Assembly: GCA_002296885.1 (NCBI GenBank)
Contig: DBIH01000022.1
Span: 1-6,000 of the forward strand
DNA length: 6,000 nt
Source: Flavobacterium sp. UBA807
GTDB taxonomy: Bacteria; Bacteroidota; Bacteroidia; Flavobacteriales; Flavobacteriaceae
Reading direction: 5' to 3'
This document shows positions 1 to 6,000 of the stretch, piece after piece. Each line of letters begins with the position of its first letter. Positions within the stretch are counted from its first letter, which is position 1. The notes under the pieces were generated by a model. The model saw only the letters and a program-made list of their open reading frames with translations, ran no database searches and had not been told where the DNA came from. A program made the translations under genes and the position numbers.

Positions 1-567
1 ATTATTGCTACGCAAAGGCCTTCTGTAAATGTAATTACAGGTATTATTAAAGCCAATTTCCCGGCTCGTATTGCGTTTAGAGTAACTTCAAAAATTGACA
101 GTAGAACGATTTTGGATACACAAGGTGCAGACCAATTGATTGGCCGCGGAGATTTATTATATTCTAACGGAAATGACTTAGTGCGTGTGCAGTGTGCTTT
201 TGTGGATACTCCCGAAGTAGAAAGAATTGTAGACTATATCGGAAGCCAGAAGGCGTATGCCAGTGCTTATTTGTTGCCAGAATATGTTGGCGAGGAAGGA
301 AGCAGTGTAAATCTTGAATTTGATATCTCAGAAAGAGACAGCATGTTTAGGGAAGCTGCCGAAATAATTGTTACGGCTCAACAGGGTTCGGCATCATTAT
401 TGCAGAGGAAGCTGAAACTTGGCTACAACCGAGCCGGCAGATTGATTGATCAATTAGAAGCAGCCGGAATCGTAGGTCCGTTTGAAGGAAGCAAAGCGCG
501 TACTGTAAATATAACAGACTTAGCTTCATTAGAACAATTTTTTACAAATGAACAAAACAATGCTTAA
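1..567 (+). CDS. ftsK: DNA translocase FtsK, C-terminal part (5' end outside window)
   Basis: This is the last 188 residues of an FtsK/SpoIIIE-type hexameric ATPase, the inner-membrane-anchored motor that pumps DNA at the division septum and helps resolve chromosome dimers. The reading frame is open from base 1, so the N-terminal membrane domain and the Walker motifs lie upstream of the window. Visible family signatures are TQRPS at residues 4-8 of the visible part, the stretch FPARIAFRVTSKIDSRTILD following it, and GRGDLLY near residue 50, all from the RecA-like motor. From about residue 115 to the end is the gamma winged-helix domain (EIIVTAQQGSASLLQRKLKLG, then YNRAGRLIDQLEAAG), which in studied relatives reads the polar guiding sequences on DNA. 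The protein ends at the usual place after this domain. A TTG at 112 is an internal codon, not a start. The stop overlaps or abuts the start of the lolA-like gene, which suggests cotranscription. Confidence 0.96.
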   Translation: MIATQRPSVNVITGIIKANFPARIAFRVTSKIDSRTILDTQGADQLIGRGDLLYSNGNDLVRVQCAFVDTPEVERIVDYIGSQKAYASAYLLPEYVGEEGSSVNLEFDISERDSMFREAAEIIVTAQQGSASLLQRKLKLGYNRAGRLIDQLEAAGIVGPFEGSKARTVNITDLASLEQFFTNEQNNA

Positions 568-1210
568 AATGAATAAAATAGTATCGATTGCTTTATTATT
601 TTTGGTAACGCTTACTACGAATGCTCAGGATAAAAAAGCGAAAGAGCTGTTAGACCAAGTAACAGCAAAAATTAAATCGTACAACAACATTACCATCGAT
701 TTTAAATATACCCTGAACAACGCAAAGGAGAACATCAATAAAGAGAGTAAAGGAAACCTCGTGCTTGAAGGCAATAAATATGTGTTGAATTTTATGGGTG
801 TAACCAAAATATACGATGGCAAAAAAAGCTATACCATCGTTCCTGAAGATGAAGAAGTTACCGTTTCAAACCTGAACGATTATGACGAGAAAGCCATTAC
901 ACCTTCAAAAATGCTTACCTTTTTTAATAGTGGCTACAAATTTGCTTGGGATATTCTTCAGGATGTAAAAGGAAGAAAAATCCAGTACATCAAACTAACA
1001 CCGACAAATACAAAAGACCAGCGAAAAGAAATACTGCTTGGAATAGATTCCCAGACCAAAACTATTTACAATGTTATTGAAGTGGGTAAAAACGGGACAA
1101 AAACCACGCTTACTGTTAATTCTTTTAAAACCAATCAGCCTTTATCAAAAAATCAGTTTACCTTTGTTGCCAGTAAATATCCAAATTACTACATCAATAA
1201 ACTAGATTAA
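548..1210 (+). CDS. lolA: LolA-family outer-membrane lipoprotein carrier protein
   Basis: This 220-residue protein is probably the periplasmic chaperone that carries lipoproteins from the inner-membrane LolCDE machinery to the outer membrane. What is seen: an N-terminal signal peptide with a hydrophobic core (IVSIALLFLVTLTT), a likely signal peptidase I site after TNA at about residue 26, then a mature part rich in alternating beta-strand pattern (ITIDFKYTL, KGNLVLEGNKYVLNF, TKIYDGKKSYTIVPEDEEV). This matches the LolA half-barrel layout of strands followed by a helix. Size is near the family norm. Three in-frame ATGs are possible starts: 548, 560 and 569. The one at 569 gives a more compact signal peptide (MNKIVSIALL) and lies one base after the ftsK stop, whereas 548 overlaps ftsK by 20 bases. 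No Shine-Dalgarno decides between them. Placement between ftsK and an LptF/G permease fits an envelope-biogenesis role. The family call is from pattern recognition; the lipoprotein substrate is inferred. Confidence 0.88.
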   Translation: MNKTMLKMNKIVSIALLFLVTLTTNAQDKKAKELLDQVTAKIKSYNNITIDFKYTLNNAKENINKESKGNLVLEGNKYVLNFMGVTKIYDGKKSYTIVPEDEEVTVSNLNDYDEKAITPSKMLTFFNSGYKFAWDILQDVKGRKIQYIKLTPTNTKDQRKEILLGIDSQTKTIYNVIEVGKNGTKTTLTVNSFKTNQPLSKNQFTFVASKYPNYYINKLD

Positions 1211-1217
1211 ACTAGGT

Positions 1218-3104
1218 GTGAAAATACTTGACAGGTACTTATTAAAATCTTTCCTCGTTACATTTGCCTCGACTTTTGTAATTCTGTTTTTCATATTCGT
1301 ACTTCAGGTAGTCTGGCTGTTCATCTCGGAATTAGCAGGCAAGGATTTGGATTTCATTTTAATTTTGAAGTTCCTTTTATTCAAAATGCCAAGTGTCTTC
1401 CCATTGGTATTACCATTATCCGTTTTATTGGCATCTATCATGACTTTCGGAAGCTTGGCCGAAAATTATGAATTTGCGGCAATGAAATCTTCAGGAATAT
1501 CGTTGCAGAGAGCTATGCGAAGCCTCATTTATTTCATCTTCATACTAAGCCTTCTTGCCTTTACATTTGCTAACAATGTAATTCCGTATGCCGAATATAA
1601 ATTTATCAACTTCAGGAGGAATATTGCTCAGGTAAAACCTGCAATGGCGATTGCTGAGGGTCAGTTCAGCCAGGTTGGGAGTTACAATATAAAAGTTGAA
1701 AAGAAATCGGGCGACAATGGTAAATTCCTTAAAGGAGTTACAATTCATGAATTATCTCCGGTTGGTGCAGGAAGCAATACCGTTATAAAAGCTAAAAGAG
1801 GAGAACTCATTAGTAGTGAGGATTCCAACATACTGAAACTCGTTTTAAAAGACGGCAACTACTACGAAGATATCATTCCAAAGAAATTTGAAGATCGTAA
1901 TAAAGTTCCTTTTGCAAAAAGTGAATTCAAGCGTTACGTTATCAATATCGACTTATCTAAACTGAACAACACAAACCTTGATGAGGATCAGATTACAAAC
2001 ACCAATACGATGCTTAACGTTAACGAACTTAGGTATACGCTCGACTCATTACAGAAAAACTACAATAAAGATGTTGAATCAATTGCTGAAAATATAAATC
2101 AGCGTTCTATGATGAACAGTCCCGTTCTTTCAACCACTACAAATATGCCGAACCTTAGTAATTCTGATATTCTTCAGAACTTTAGCCCGGCAGTTAAAGC
2201 CCAAATCCTAAGAGTAGCAACCAGTACCATAGATGCAACTAACTTTACTCTTGAAAGTTCCAATTATGAGTTGGAAGACAAACGAAAAAACATCGACTTA
2301 CACTGGATTGCCTTGTATGACAAATTTGTAATTGCTTTTTCCTGCCTGCTGATGTTCTTTATCGGCGCACCTTTGGGAGCTATCATTAGAAAAGGTGGTC
2401 TTGGATTACCTATAGTTTTTGCCATACTTATATTTATCATCTTTCACTTCATCAATACATTTGGGAAAAAAGTAGCGCAACAGGATGAATTGATGCCATT
2501 TTTAGGCTGTTGGTTATCTACAATAGTACTGGCTCCATTAGCCATATTGCTTACAAAGAAAGCTACTGCTGATAAAGGATTTGAATTTAACTTTGATTGG
2601 TTTACCAACATGTTCACACGCTTCTTTCCTGAAAAAACGGAAGAGCCTGTGCTTGCATTAGAAACGGTTAATGTAGCAGAGGCCAAGCATTATCTGGAAG
2701 AAATTGAAGAAAAAGCAGCTCCTGTAAGTAAACCTGTCGAAAAGGTAAAAAAAGCTCCTGAGAAAATTGAAGCGGTTGCTTTAGCAACTACCAATTTTGA
2801 ATACAAAAGATATAGCATTATTGCACTTGTTTCTAATTTAGTGCTGTTAGCTGTTCTTATATCGGGGATTTTAGAAGGAACATTACTGCTGGTGGTTAGT
2901 ATAGTTCTGGCTATTGTTTTTTATGCTTCCCTGATTAAATCACAATTGGCATTAAAAAAGATTTCAGATTTCCATGAAAAAACTATCGATATAAATTTGA
3001 TAACAATCTTATTAGGCGGGTTTCCTTTCTTTATTTTGTTTTATTTCTATAATAGAAATTTTCTAAAAGAAATTTTATCAACACACAACACAACATCAGT
3101 CTGA
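1218..3104 (+). CDS. LptF/LptG (YjgP/YjgQ) family permease with C-terminal membrane extension
   Basis: This is a predicted inner-membrane subunit of the Lpt ABC transporter, which extracts lipopolysaccharide and passes it to the periplasmic bridge. The 628 residues show the family layout: three N-terminal membrane segments (about 10-37, 47-76, 99-120), a periplasmic beta-rich region (about 125-360), then three more segments (about 369-388, 395-415, 428-448). [14 protein letters not shown] at about 82-95 is the conserved cytoplasmic coupling-helix region after segment 2, which contacts the ATPase LptB. The usual protein would end near residue 450. Here a Lys/Glu/Pro/Ala-rich linker (about 450-530) leads to three further hydrophobic segments (about 534-553, 556-573, 595-613). 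The start is GTG; I chose it because [12 protein letters not shown] is the expected family N-terminus and no ATG is nearby. It lies 7 bases after the lolA stop, and its TGA overlaps the ribB ATG by one base. Whether it acts as LptF or LptG cannot be told here, so I give no symbol. Confidence 0.93.
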   Translation: MKILDRYLLKSFLVTFASTFVILFFIFVLQVVWLFISELAGKDLDFILILKFLLFKMPSVFPLVLPLSVLLASIMTFGSLAENYEFAAMKSSGISLQRAMRSLIYFIFILSLLAFTFANNVIPYAEYKFINFRRNIAQVKPAMAIAEGQFSQVGSYNIKVEKKSGDNGKFLKGVTIHELSPVGAGSNTVIKAKRGELISSEDSNILKLVLKDGNYYEDIIPKKFEDRNKVPFAKSEFKRYVINIDLSKLNNTNLDEDQITNTNTMLNVNELRYTLDSLQKNYNKDVESIAENINQRSMMNSPVLSTTTNMPNLSNSDILQNFSPAVKAQILRVATSTIDATNFTLESSNYELEDKRKNIDLHWIALYDKFVIAFSCLLMFFIGAPLGAIIRKGGLGLPIVFAILIFIIFHFINTFGKKVAQQDELMPFLGCWLSTIVLAPLAILLTKKATADKGFEFNFDWFTNMFTRFFPEKTEEPVLALETVNVAEAKHYLEEIEEKAAPVSKPVEKVKKAPEKIEAVALATTNFEYKRYSIIALVSNLVLLAVLISGILEGTLLLVVSIVLAIVFYASLIKSQLALKKISDFHEKTIDINLITILLGGFPFFILFYFYNRNFLKEILSTHNTTSV

Positions 3105-4237
3105 TGAATACAACTAAAATACAACTCAACACTATTGAAGAAGCCATCGAAGACATTCGACAAGGCAAAGTCATAATAGTAGTTGATGATGAAGACCGTG
3201 AAAATGAAGGTGATTTTTTGGCGGCAGCCGAAAAGGTAACTCCTGAAATGATCAACTTTATGGCAACACACGGAAGAGGATTAATCTGCGCTCCTTTAAC
3301 CGAAAAGCGATGTGTTGAATTAGAGCTTCATTCAATGGTAAAGAACAATACCGATCATATGGAAACTGCTTTTACCGTTTCTGTAGATTTAAAAGGACAT
3401 GGCGTTACGACTGGAATCTCAGCTTCGGATAGAGCTAAAACGATATTAGCTTTAATGAATGAAGATACCAAACCTTTTGATTTAGCACGACCGGGACACA
3501 TTTTCCCACTCATAGCCAAACAAGGCGGTGTGTTGAGAAGAGTTGGACATACTGAAGCTGCCATCGATTTTGCAAGGCTCGCCGGATTCAAACCAGCCGG
3601 AGTGATTGTTGAAATTATGAATGAAGATGGCTCTATGGCACGCTTACCTCAACTTATTGAAGTCGCTAAAAAATTCGATTTGAAATTAGTCTCGATTGAA
3701 GATTTAGTCGCTTACAGAATGCAGCACGACAGTCTTATTGTGAAAAAAGAAGATTTTGAAATAGAAACCCGTTTCGGAACTTTTCGTTTGCGCGCTTATC
3801 AGCAAACTACAAACAGACAGGTTCATTTAGCATTGACTAAGGGCAGTTGGAATTTAGGTGATCCTGTGCTTACACGAATCAATTCAACTCAGGCCAATAA
3901 TGACATACTGAATACTTTATCGACAGCAATGGATAAAAAACTTGATGATGTATTCAATCGAATCATACAGGAAGAGAGAGGTGCTGTATTATTTATCAAT
4001 CAGGAAGTAGATTCTTCAGACCTGTTAAACAGGTTGACCGAATTGAAACATTTACAGGCCGAAGGCAATTTTAAAGTACCCCAGATAAAGATGGATGTCA
4101 GAGACTTTGGTATCGGTGCCCAGATATTACATGATATTGATATTTCAAAAATTCGTCTTATTTCTAATACCACTCAGGCAAAACGTGTTGGTATGATTGG
4201 ATATGGCCTGGAGATTATAGAATATGTAGCGTATTAA
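3104..4237 (+). CDS. ribB: 3,4-dihydroxy-2-butanone 4-phosphate synthase with degenerate GTP cyclohydrolase II-like domain
   Basis: The N-terminal half (about residues 9-204) converts ribulose 5-phosphate to 3,4-dihydroxy-2-butanone 4-phosphate plus formate, a cytoplasmic step of riboflavin synthesis. The active-site set is complete: the acidic loop [10 protein letters not shown] at 28-37 (E33 the expected metal ligand), RPGH at 128-131, GHTEA at 147-151 (H148 the second metal ligand) and GVIVEI at 165-170 (E169). The C-terminal half (about 212-377) has the fold signature of GTP cyclohydrolase [11 protein letters not shown] near its start, and [10 protein letters not shown] then [12 protein letters not shown] near its end. 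However, it has no cysteine at all; the protein's only cysteines are C62 and C70. The three zinc-binding cysteines are therefore absent, and the normal GDVFGS-type segment is replaced by [14 protein letters not shown] infer that this half lacks cyclohydrolase activity and that a true ribA exists elsewhere. The ATG shares its A with the upstream TGA, indicating translational coupling. The full 377 residues are similar in length to bifunctional RibBA. Confidence 0.95.
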   Translation: MNTTKIQLNTIEEAIEDIRQGKVIIVVDDEDRENEGDFLAAAEKVTPEMINFMATHGRGLICAPLTEKRCVELELHSMVKNNTDHMETAFTVSVDLKGHGVTTGISASDRAKTILALMNEDTKPFDLARPGHIFPLIAKQGGVLRRVGHTEAAIDFARLAGFKPAGVIVEIMNEDGSMARLPQLIEVAKKFDLKLVSIEDLVAYRMQHDSLIVKKEDFEIETRFGTFRLRAYQQTTNRQVHLALTKGSWNLGDPVLTRINSTQANNDILNTLSTAMDKKLDDVFNRIIQEERGAVLFINQEVDSSDLLNRLTELKHLQAEGNFKVPQIKMDVRDFGIGAQILHDIDISKIRLISNTTQAKRVGMIGYGLEIIEYVAY

Positions 4238-4323
4238 AAAAACACTTTCGTTAAGTAAACCGCAGTTATTGAAACAAATAGCAGCAAAGCAAAAAAATAA
4301 GCTGATATTTTAATCAAAATCTT
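4238..4323. other. AT-rich spacer after ribB, no clear terminator
   Basis: This spacer is A/T-rich, with runs such as AAAAAAA at 4236-4242 and 4291-4297. I found no strong GC stem followed by a U-tract that would end the ribB transcript; the only candidate is a weak 4-bp TGAT/ATCA pairing near 4302-4315 followed by TCTTTTT at 4320-4326. Either termination is weak or Rho-dependent, or some transcription reads on into the tRNA gene. No coding frame is supported. Confidence 0.45.
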
Positions 4324-4353
4324 TTTGCAAAACGAAAAAGGTTGTTATATTTG
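4324..4353 (+). promoter_or_regulatory. Bacteroidota-type promoter for the tRNA-Ser gene
   Basis: TTTG at 4324-4327 and TATATTTG at 4346-4353 match the -33 TTTG and -7 TAnnTTTG elements of the primary sigma factor in Bacteroides and Flavobacterium, with 18 bases between them. Transcription would begin within about ten bases after 4353, giving a leader of roughly 45 bases that would be trimmed from the tRNA by RNase P. The element matches are seen directly; the start site is inferred. Confidence 0.75.
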
Positions 4354-4364
4354 CAACCGCATTT

Positions 4365-4390
4365 GGCCCTTCGGCTTCGCTCAGGTGACA
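4365..4390. repeat. Possible dispersed GC-rich repeat fragment in the tRNA leader
   Basis: The core CTTCGGCTTCGCTCAGG followed by TGACA is much richer in GC than its surroundings and contains a direct repeat (CTTCGG, CTTCGC). It resembles short dispersed intergenic repeats of the form CTTCGACTxCGCTCAG-TGACA that I recall from many bacterial genomes. Only one copy is in this window, so its repeat nature is not shown here. It lies between the promoter and the mature tRNA. Confidence 0.4.
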
Positions 4391-4405
4391 GATGCTCGAC
4401 TTATT

Positions 4406-4490
4406 GGAAGAATGGCAGAGTGGTCGATTGCGGCAGTCTTGAAAACTGTTGACTGTAACAGGTCCGGGGGTTCGAATCCCTCTTCTTCCG
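4406..4490 (+). tRNA. tRNA-Ser, anticodon UGA
   Basis: This 85-base cloverleaf reads UCA serine codons and, by wobble, other UCN codons. The acceptor stem is perfect, GGAAGAA (4406-4412) with TTCTTCC (4483-4489), and the discriminator base is G at 4490, as expected for serine. The D stem is GCA/TGC (4415-4417, 4429-4431). The anticodon stem is GCAGT/ACTGT (4433-4437, 4445-4449) with loop CTTGAAA and anticodon TGA at 4440-4442. A long class II variable arm occupies about 4450-4465, paired by GAC/GTC, and is diagnostic of Ser, Leu or Tyr. The T arm is GGGGG/CCCTC with loop TTCGAAT. CCA is not encoded (bases after 4490 are CAAAG), so it must be added after transcription. It is a single gene with its own promoter and terminator. 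Confidence 0.97.
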
Positions 4491-4495
4491 CAAAG

Positions 4496-4527
4496 AAAAA
4501 CCGATTAGGAAACTAATCGGTTTTTTT
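4496..4527 (+). terminator. Intrinsic terminator of the tRNA-Ser gene
   Basis: CCGATTAG (4501-4508) and CTAATCGG (4513-4520) form a perfect 8-bp stem around a GAAA tetraloop, followed at once by seven T (4521-4527). Five A before the stem (4496-4500) can extend pairing with the T run and would supply a U-tract on the minus strand, so it may work in both directions. It starts only six bases after the tRNA. Confidence 0.92.
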
Positions 4528-4539
4528 ATTTCAGGAACA

Positions 4540-4557
4540 TCAAGAGTTTACTCTTGA
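4540..4557. repeat. Perfect 7-bp inverted repeat
   Basis: TCAAGAG (4540-4546) and CTCTTGA (4551-4557) pair perfectly around a TTTA loop. No T run follows on either strand, so it does not look like a terminator. It is the first of three inverted repeats in the gap between the tRNA terminator and the BON gene. Its role is unknown: RNA structure, protein-binding palindrome or remnant are all possible. Confidence 0.55.
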
Positions 4558-4572
4558 AAGCGATTTGGAAAT

Positions 4573-4599
4573 AAAAAAAACAAAGTCATGAAGTGACTT
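4573..4599 (-). terminator. Possible minus-strand terminator-like hairpin
   Basis: AAGTCA (4583-4588) and TGACTT (4594-4599) form a 6-bp stem with loop TGAAG. On the minus strand the stem is followed by TTG and then eight T (complement of the A run 4573-4580), the form of a weak intrinsic terminator for transcription coming from the right. I see no minus-strand gene to its right that would need it, so it may simply be a chance or relic structure. Confidence 0.35.
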
Positions 4600-4615
4600 G
4601 TGGTTTCTTTGAACA

Positions 4616-4648
4616 GGATTTCCATTTCGGGAACTCCGAAGGTAATCC
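4616..4648. repeat. Extended imperfect inverted repeat
   Basis: GGATT (4616-4620) pairs with AATCC (4644-4648). After one T-T mismatch, CC (4622-4623) pairs with GG (4641-4642). After a two-base bulge, TTCGG (4626-4630) pairs with CCGAA (4636-4640) around loop GAACT. That makes 12 pairs in 33 bases, the most stable-looking structure in the gap after the tRNA terminator. No T run follows. ATTTCCA (4618-4624) could instead pair with TGGAAAT (4566-4572), enclosing the 4583-4599 hairpin, so alternative folds exist. Function is unknown. Confidence 0.5.
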
Positions 4649-4799
4649 CTTAACATTAAAAGAGATGAATTATTTATATTTCTGTCATCAATAATAATCT
4701 AATTATAACTGTCAACTTTTACCTGATTTTAGAAAGTGACTATAATCATTTTATCTGTTAGTCATTTAACTCAAATTTGTTTCATTAATCGAAAAGAAT
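4649..4799. other. AT-rich spacer upstream of the BON gene; weak promoter candidate
   Basis: No coding frame or strong stem is visible here. The best promoter candidate is CAAATTTG at 4772-4779, one mismatch from the TAnnTTTG -7 element, which would give a leader of only some 10-15 bases before the ATG at 4800. I could not find a convincing -33 TTTG at the right distance. An alternative sigma factor would fit if the downstream gene is stress-induced, but no such element is recognised. Confidence 0.3.
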
Positions 4800-5456
4800 A
4801 TGAAAGGCGATTTGGTTGTAAAACAGCAGATTCAAAAAGCACTAAGGTCAAATTATCTTCTTAGTGATGCGGATATTACTATTGACGTTGTTGATGGTAG
4901 TGTGCTATTGGGTGGATTCGTCGATAAATACAACAAAAAGGAACTTGCAAAAAAAATAGCCAAAGAAGTACAGGGTGTAAAAAACTGCATTGAAAAAATT
5001 GCAGTAACCCTTGATGAAAATGACAAACGCAGTGATATTGAAATAGAATCTGATATTATCCGACAATTCAGAAAAAACTTTGGCAATTCGCATGAAGAAA
5101 TAAAAACCATCGTCAGCAATGGAAATGTATGGATTGAAGGCAGGGTAAAATGGAAATACCAAAAGGACCTTGCCAAAGAGTGCATCGTTGATGTTACGGG
5201 AATCATCTCAATAGAAAACAACATTTCATTACCCGAAAAGCAAGAGCCTCAAATTGATGAAAAAAATATATTTGCTGCTATTTATGGCAACCCAACTATT
5301 ACTACTGATATAAAAATTGAAATCATTGGTAACAGAGTCGTACTGAAAGGTGTTGTTCTTAATGTTGAGCAGAAAAACCTTGTAACGAGTCTGGTCCGAA
5401 ACGTTCCGGGTGTCCGTGAAATAGAAAACTTCCTGATAATTGGAAAGTCGTTTTAA
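4800..5456 (+). CDS. Triple BON-domain protein, no signal peptide
   Basis: The 218 residues consist of three BON domains in tandem and almost nothing else, at about 5-70, 78-145 and 152-217. Each shows the domain's central Gly-strand motif (DGSVLLGGFVD, NGNVWIEGRVK, GNRVVLKGVVL) and a closing V-x-GV-x-x-(I/V)-x-N-like segment (VQGVKNCIEKI, VTGIISIENNI, VPGVREIENFL). BON domains bind phospholipid or other ligands; in OsmY and related proteins they act in the periplasm in osmotic or envelope stress. Unlike OsmY, this protein starts MKGDLVVKQQI with no hydrophobic leader, so I infer a cytoplasmic location, perhaps at the inner face of the membrane. The third domain is shorter in its first helix (EKNIFAAIYGNPTI). 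The ATG at 4800 is chosen because the first BON helix begins directly after it. It has its own intergenic region upstream and is followed after 28 bases by a membrane protein gene. The domain call is secure; the function is not known. Confidence 0.9.
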   Translation: MKGDLVVKQQIQKALRSNYLLSDADITIDVVDGSVLLGGFVDKYNKKELAKKIAKEVQGVKNCIEKIAVTLDENDKRSDIEIESDIIRQFRKNFGNSHEEIKTIVSNGNVWIEGRVKWKYQKDLAKECIVDVTGIISIENNISLPEKQEPQIDEKNIFAAIYGNPTITTDIKIEIIGNRVVLKGVVLNVEQKNLVTSLVRNVPGVREIENFLIIGKSF

Positions 5457-5484
5457 CCTTGACAACAATTACTTATCCATTCAA

Positions 5485-6000
5485 ATGAGCTCAAATCCGG
5501 CTAACAAAAATTATAAGCACTCCTCTTTTGAAATGAGTTTCTTCGAATGGTTCATTATTTTTACAATAGCCACAGGTATCATTGCACTTGAACGATTTAC
5601 ATCTGTTTACATTAATAGATCATTCGTCAGGCTAATACTTTATACGATATCGGCTTCATTATTTTCTTTTTGGATTGGGTGGATTTTTTTTGGTTTCAAG
5701 GCTGTCCGAAAGCGAAAAATCATTTTCCTGACTGTAGCAGGTTTGTGTGTATTAAAAGCCTATTTGACTTGGGGTGGTGATTGGAAAACACAGACTATTC
5801 TTTATGCCAATAAACTTGACGAATCCAAAACAATCGAATTTCAGATGCGTGGCGACTGGTATGCCTTTGGATATAAAAAAAGGATAGTAGAACGAAAAAA
5901 AATCATCCCTTTTTTGGATTATATAACTGATGTTGATACGATGAAAATCGATAAATCATCATGGAAACGCATAGACAAAAAAGTCAATGAATTAAAGCTT
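5485..6000 (+). CDS. Unrecognised membrane protein, N-terminal part (runs off right edge)
   Basis: An open frame starts at ATG 5485 and continues for 172 codons to the end of the window without a stop. The N-terminus (MSSNPANKNYKHSSFEMSF) is polar. Three hydrophobic segments follow, at about residues 19-35 (FFEWFIIFTIATGIIAL), 48-70 (ending FSFWIGWIFFGF) and 78-95 (KIIFLTVAGLCVLKAYL). The basic stretch RKRK (75-78) between segments 2 and 3 suggests that loop is cytoplasmic. From about residue 97 the chain is soluble and charged (RGDWYAFGYKKRIVERKK, then SSWKRIDKKVNELKL) and may be a small folded domain. I do not recognise the family. A second in-frame ATG is at residue 17. Its 28-base distance from the BON gene and the lack of a visible promoter or terminator between them suggest cotranscription. 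Base composition is like that of its neighbours, with no sign of recent transfer. Confidence 0.72.
   Translation, partial: MSSNPANKNYKHSSFEMSFFEWFIIFTIATGIIALERFTSVYINRSFVRLILYTISASLFSFWIGWIFFGFKAVRKRKIIFLTVAGLCVLKAYLTWGGDWKTQTILYANKLDESKTIEFQMRGDWYAFGYKKRIVERKKIIPFLDYITDVDTMKIDKSSWKRIDKKVNELKL

Noticed and set aside
112..567. A shorter FtsK-like protein starting at TTG 112
   Set aside because: The frame is open upstream to base 1 and encodes conserved FtsK motor residues there, including TQRPS, so 112 is an internal codon of a longer gene.
3104..4237. A bifunctional RibBA annotation
   Set aside because: The second half lacks all cysteines needed for the zinc site of GTP cyclohydrolase II, so only the RibB activity is supported.
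4325..4516. A 63-codon plus-strand open frame
   Set aside because: It runs straight through the tRNA-Ser gene, and its peptide (for example [28 protein letters not shown]) is simply the translated tRNA sequence.
4406..4650. A tRNA-associated integration site or genomic island boundary
   Set aside because: No integrase gene, no direct repeat of the tRNA 3' end and no change in base composition is visible downstream. The inverted repeats alone do not support it.
4853..5224. A 123-codon minus-strand open frame opposite the BON gene
   Set aside because: It is a serine- and phenylalanine-rich shadow of a well-supported BON coding sequence, with no domain of its own. The other minus-strand frames (for example 3031-3255, 3355-3591, 5229-5468) fail for the same reason.
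1..6000. CRISPR array, insertion sequence or defence system
   Set aside because: No regularly spaced repeats, transposase motifs, terminal inverted repeats around a gene, or nuclease and toxin signatures were found on either strand.

Overview
The window looks like chromosome from a member of the Bacteroidota, most likely a Flavobacterium-like member of the Flavobacteriaceae. The reasons are the low GC content, the absence of Shine-Dalgarno sequences before starts, a promoter of the Bacteroidota type (TTTG, then TAnnTTTG) before the tRNA gene, a tRNA without an encoded CCA, and protein sequences that read as flavobacterial versions of FtsK, LolA, LptF/LptG and RibB. The genus is an inference from recall, not from a search.

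Positions 1-4237 hold four tightly packed plus-strand genes. They are the 3' end of ftsK (DNA translocase), a lolA-like periplasmic lipoprotein carrier, an LptF/LptG-family permease with an added C-terminal membrane module, and ribB (3,4-dihydroxy-2-butanone 4-phosphate synthase) carrying a GTP cyclohydrolase II-like half that has lost its zinc cysteines. Junctions are a 20-base overlap (or one-base gap, depending on the lolA start), a 7-base gap and a TGATG one-base overlap, so this is very probably one transcription unit. The lolA and lptF/G products both serve the outer membrane (lipoprotein and LPS delivery). ftsK and ribB serve chromosome segregation and riboflavin synthesis, so the cluster is housekeeping rather than a single pathway.

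Positions 4238-4799 are non-protein-coding except for a tRNA-Ser(UGA) at 4406-4490. This tRNA has a recognisable promoter, a leader containing a short repeat-like GC-rich element, and a strong intrinsic terminator. Between that terminator and the next gene lie three further inverted repeats of unknown role.

Positions 4800-6000 hold a triple-BON-domain protein without a signal peptide and, 28 bases on, the start of an unrecognised membrane protein that runs off the right edge. These two may form a small operon.

I see no defence system, mobile element, CRISPR array or clearly new system. The points most worth checking are the degenerate RibA half of RibB, the LptF/G extension, the structured intergenic stretch, and the cytoplasmic BON protein paired with an unknown membrane protein.
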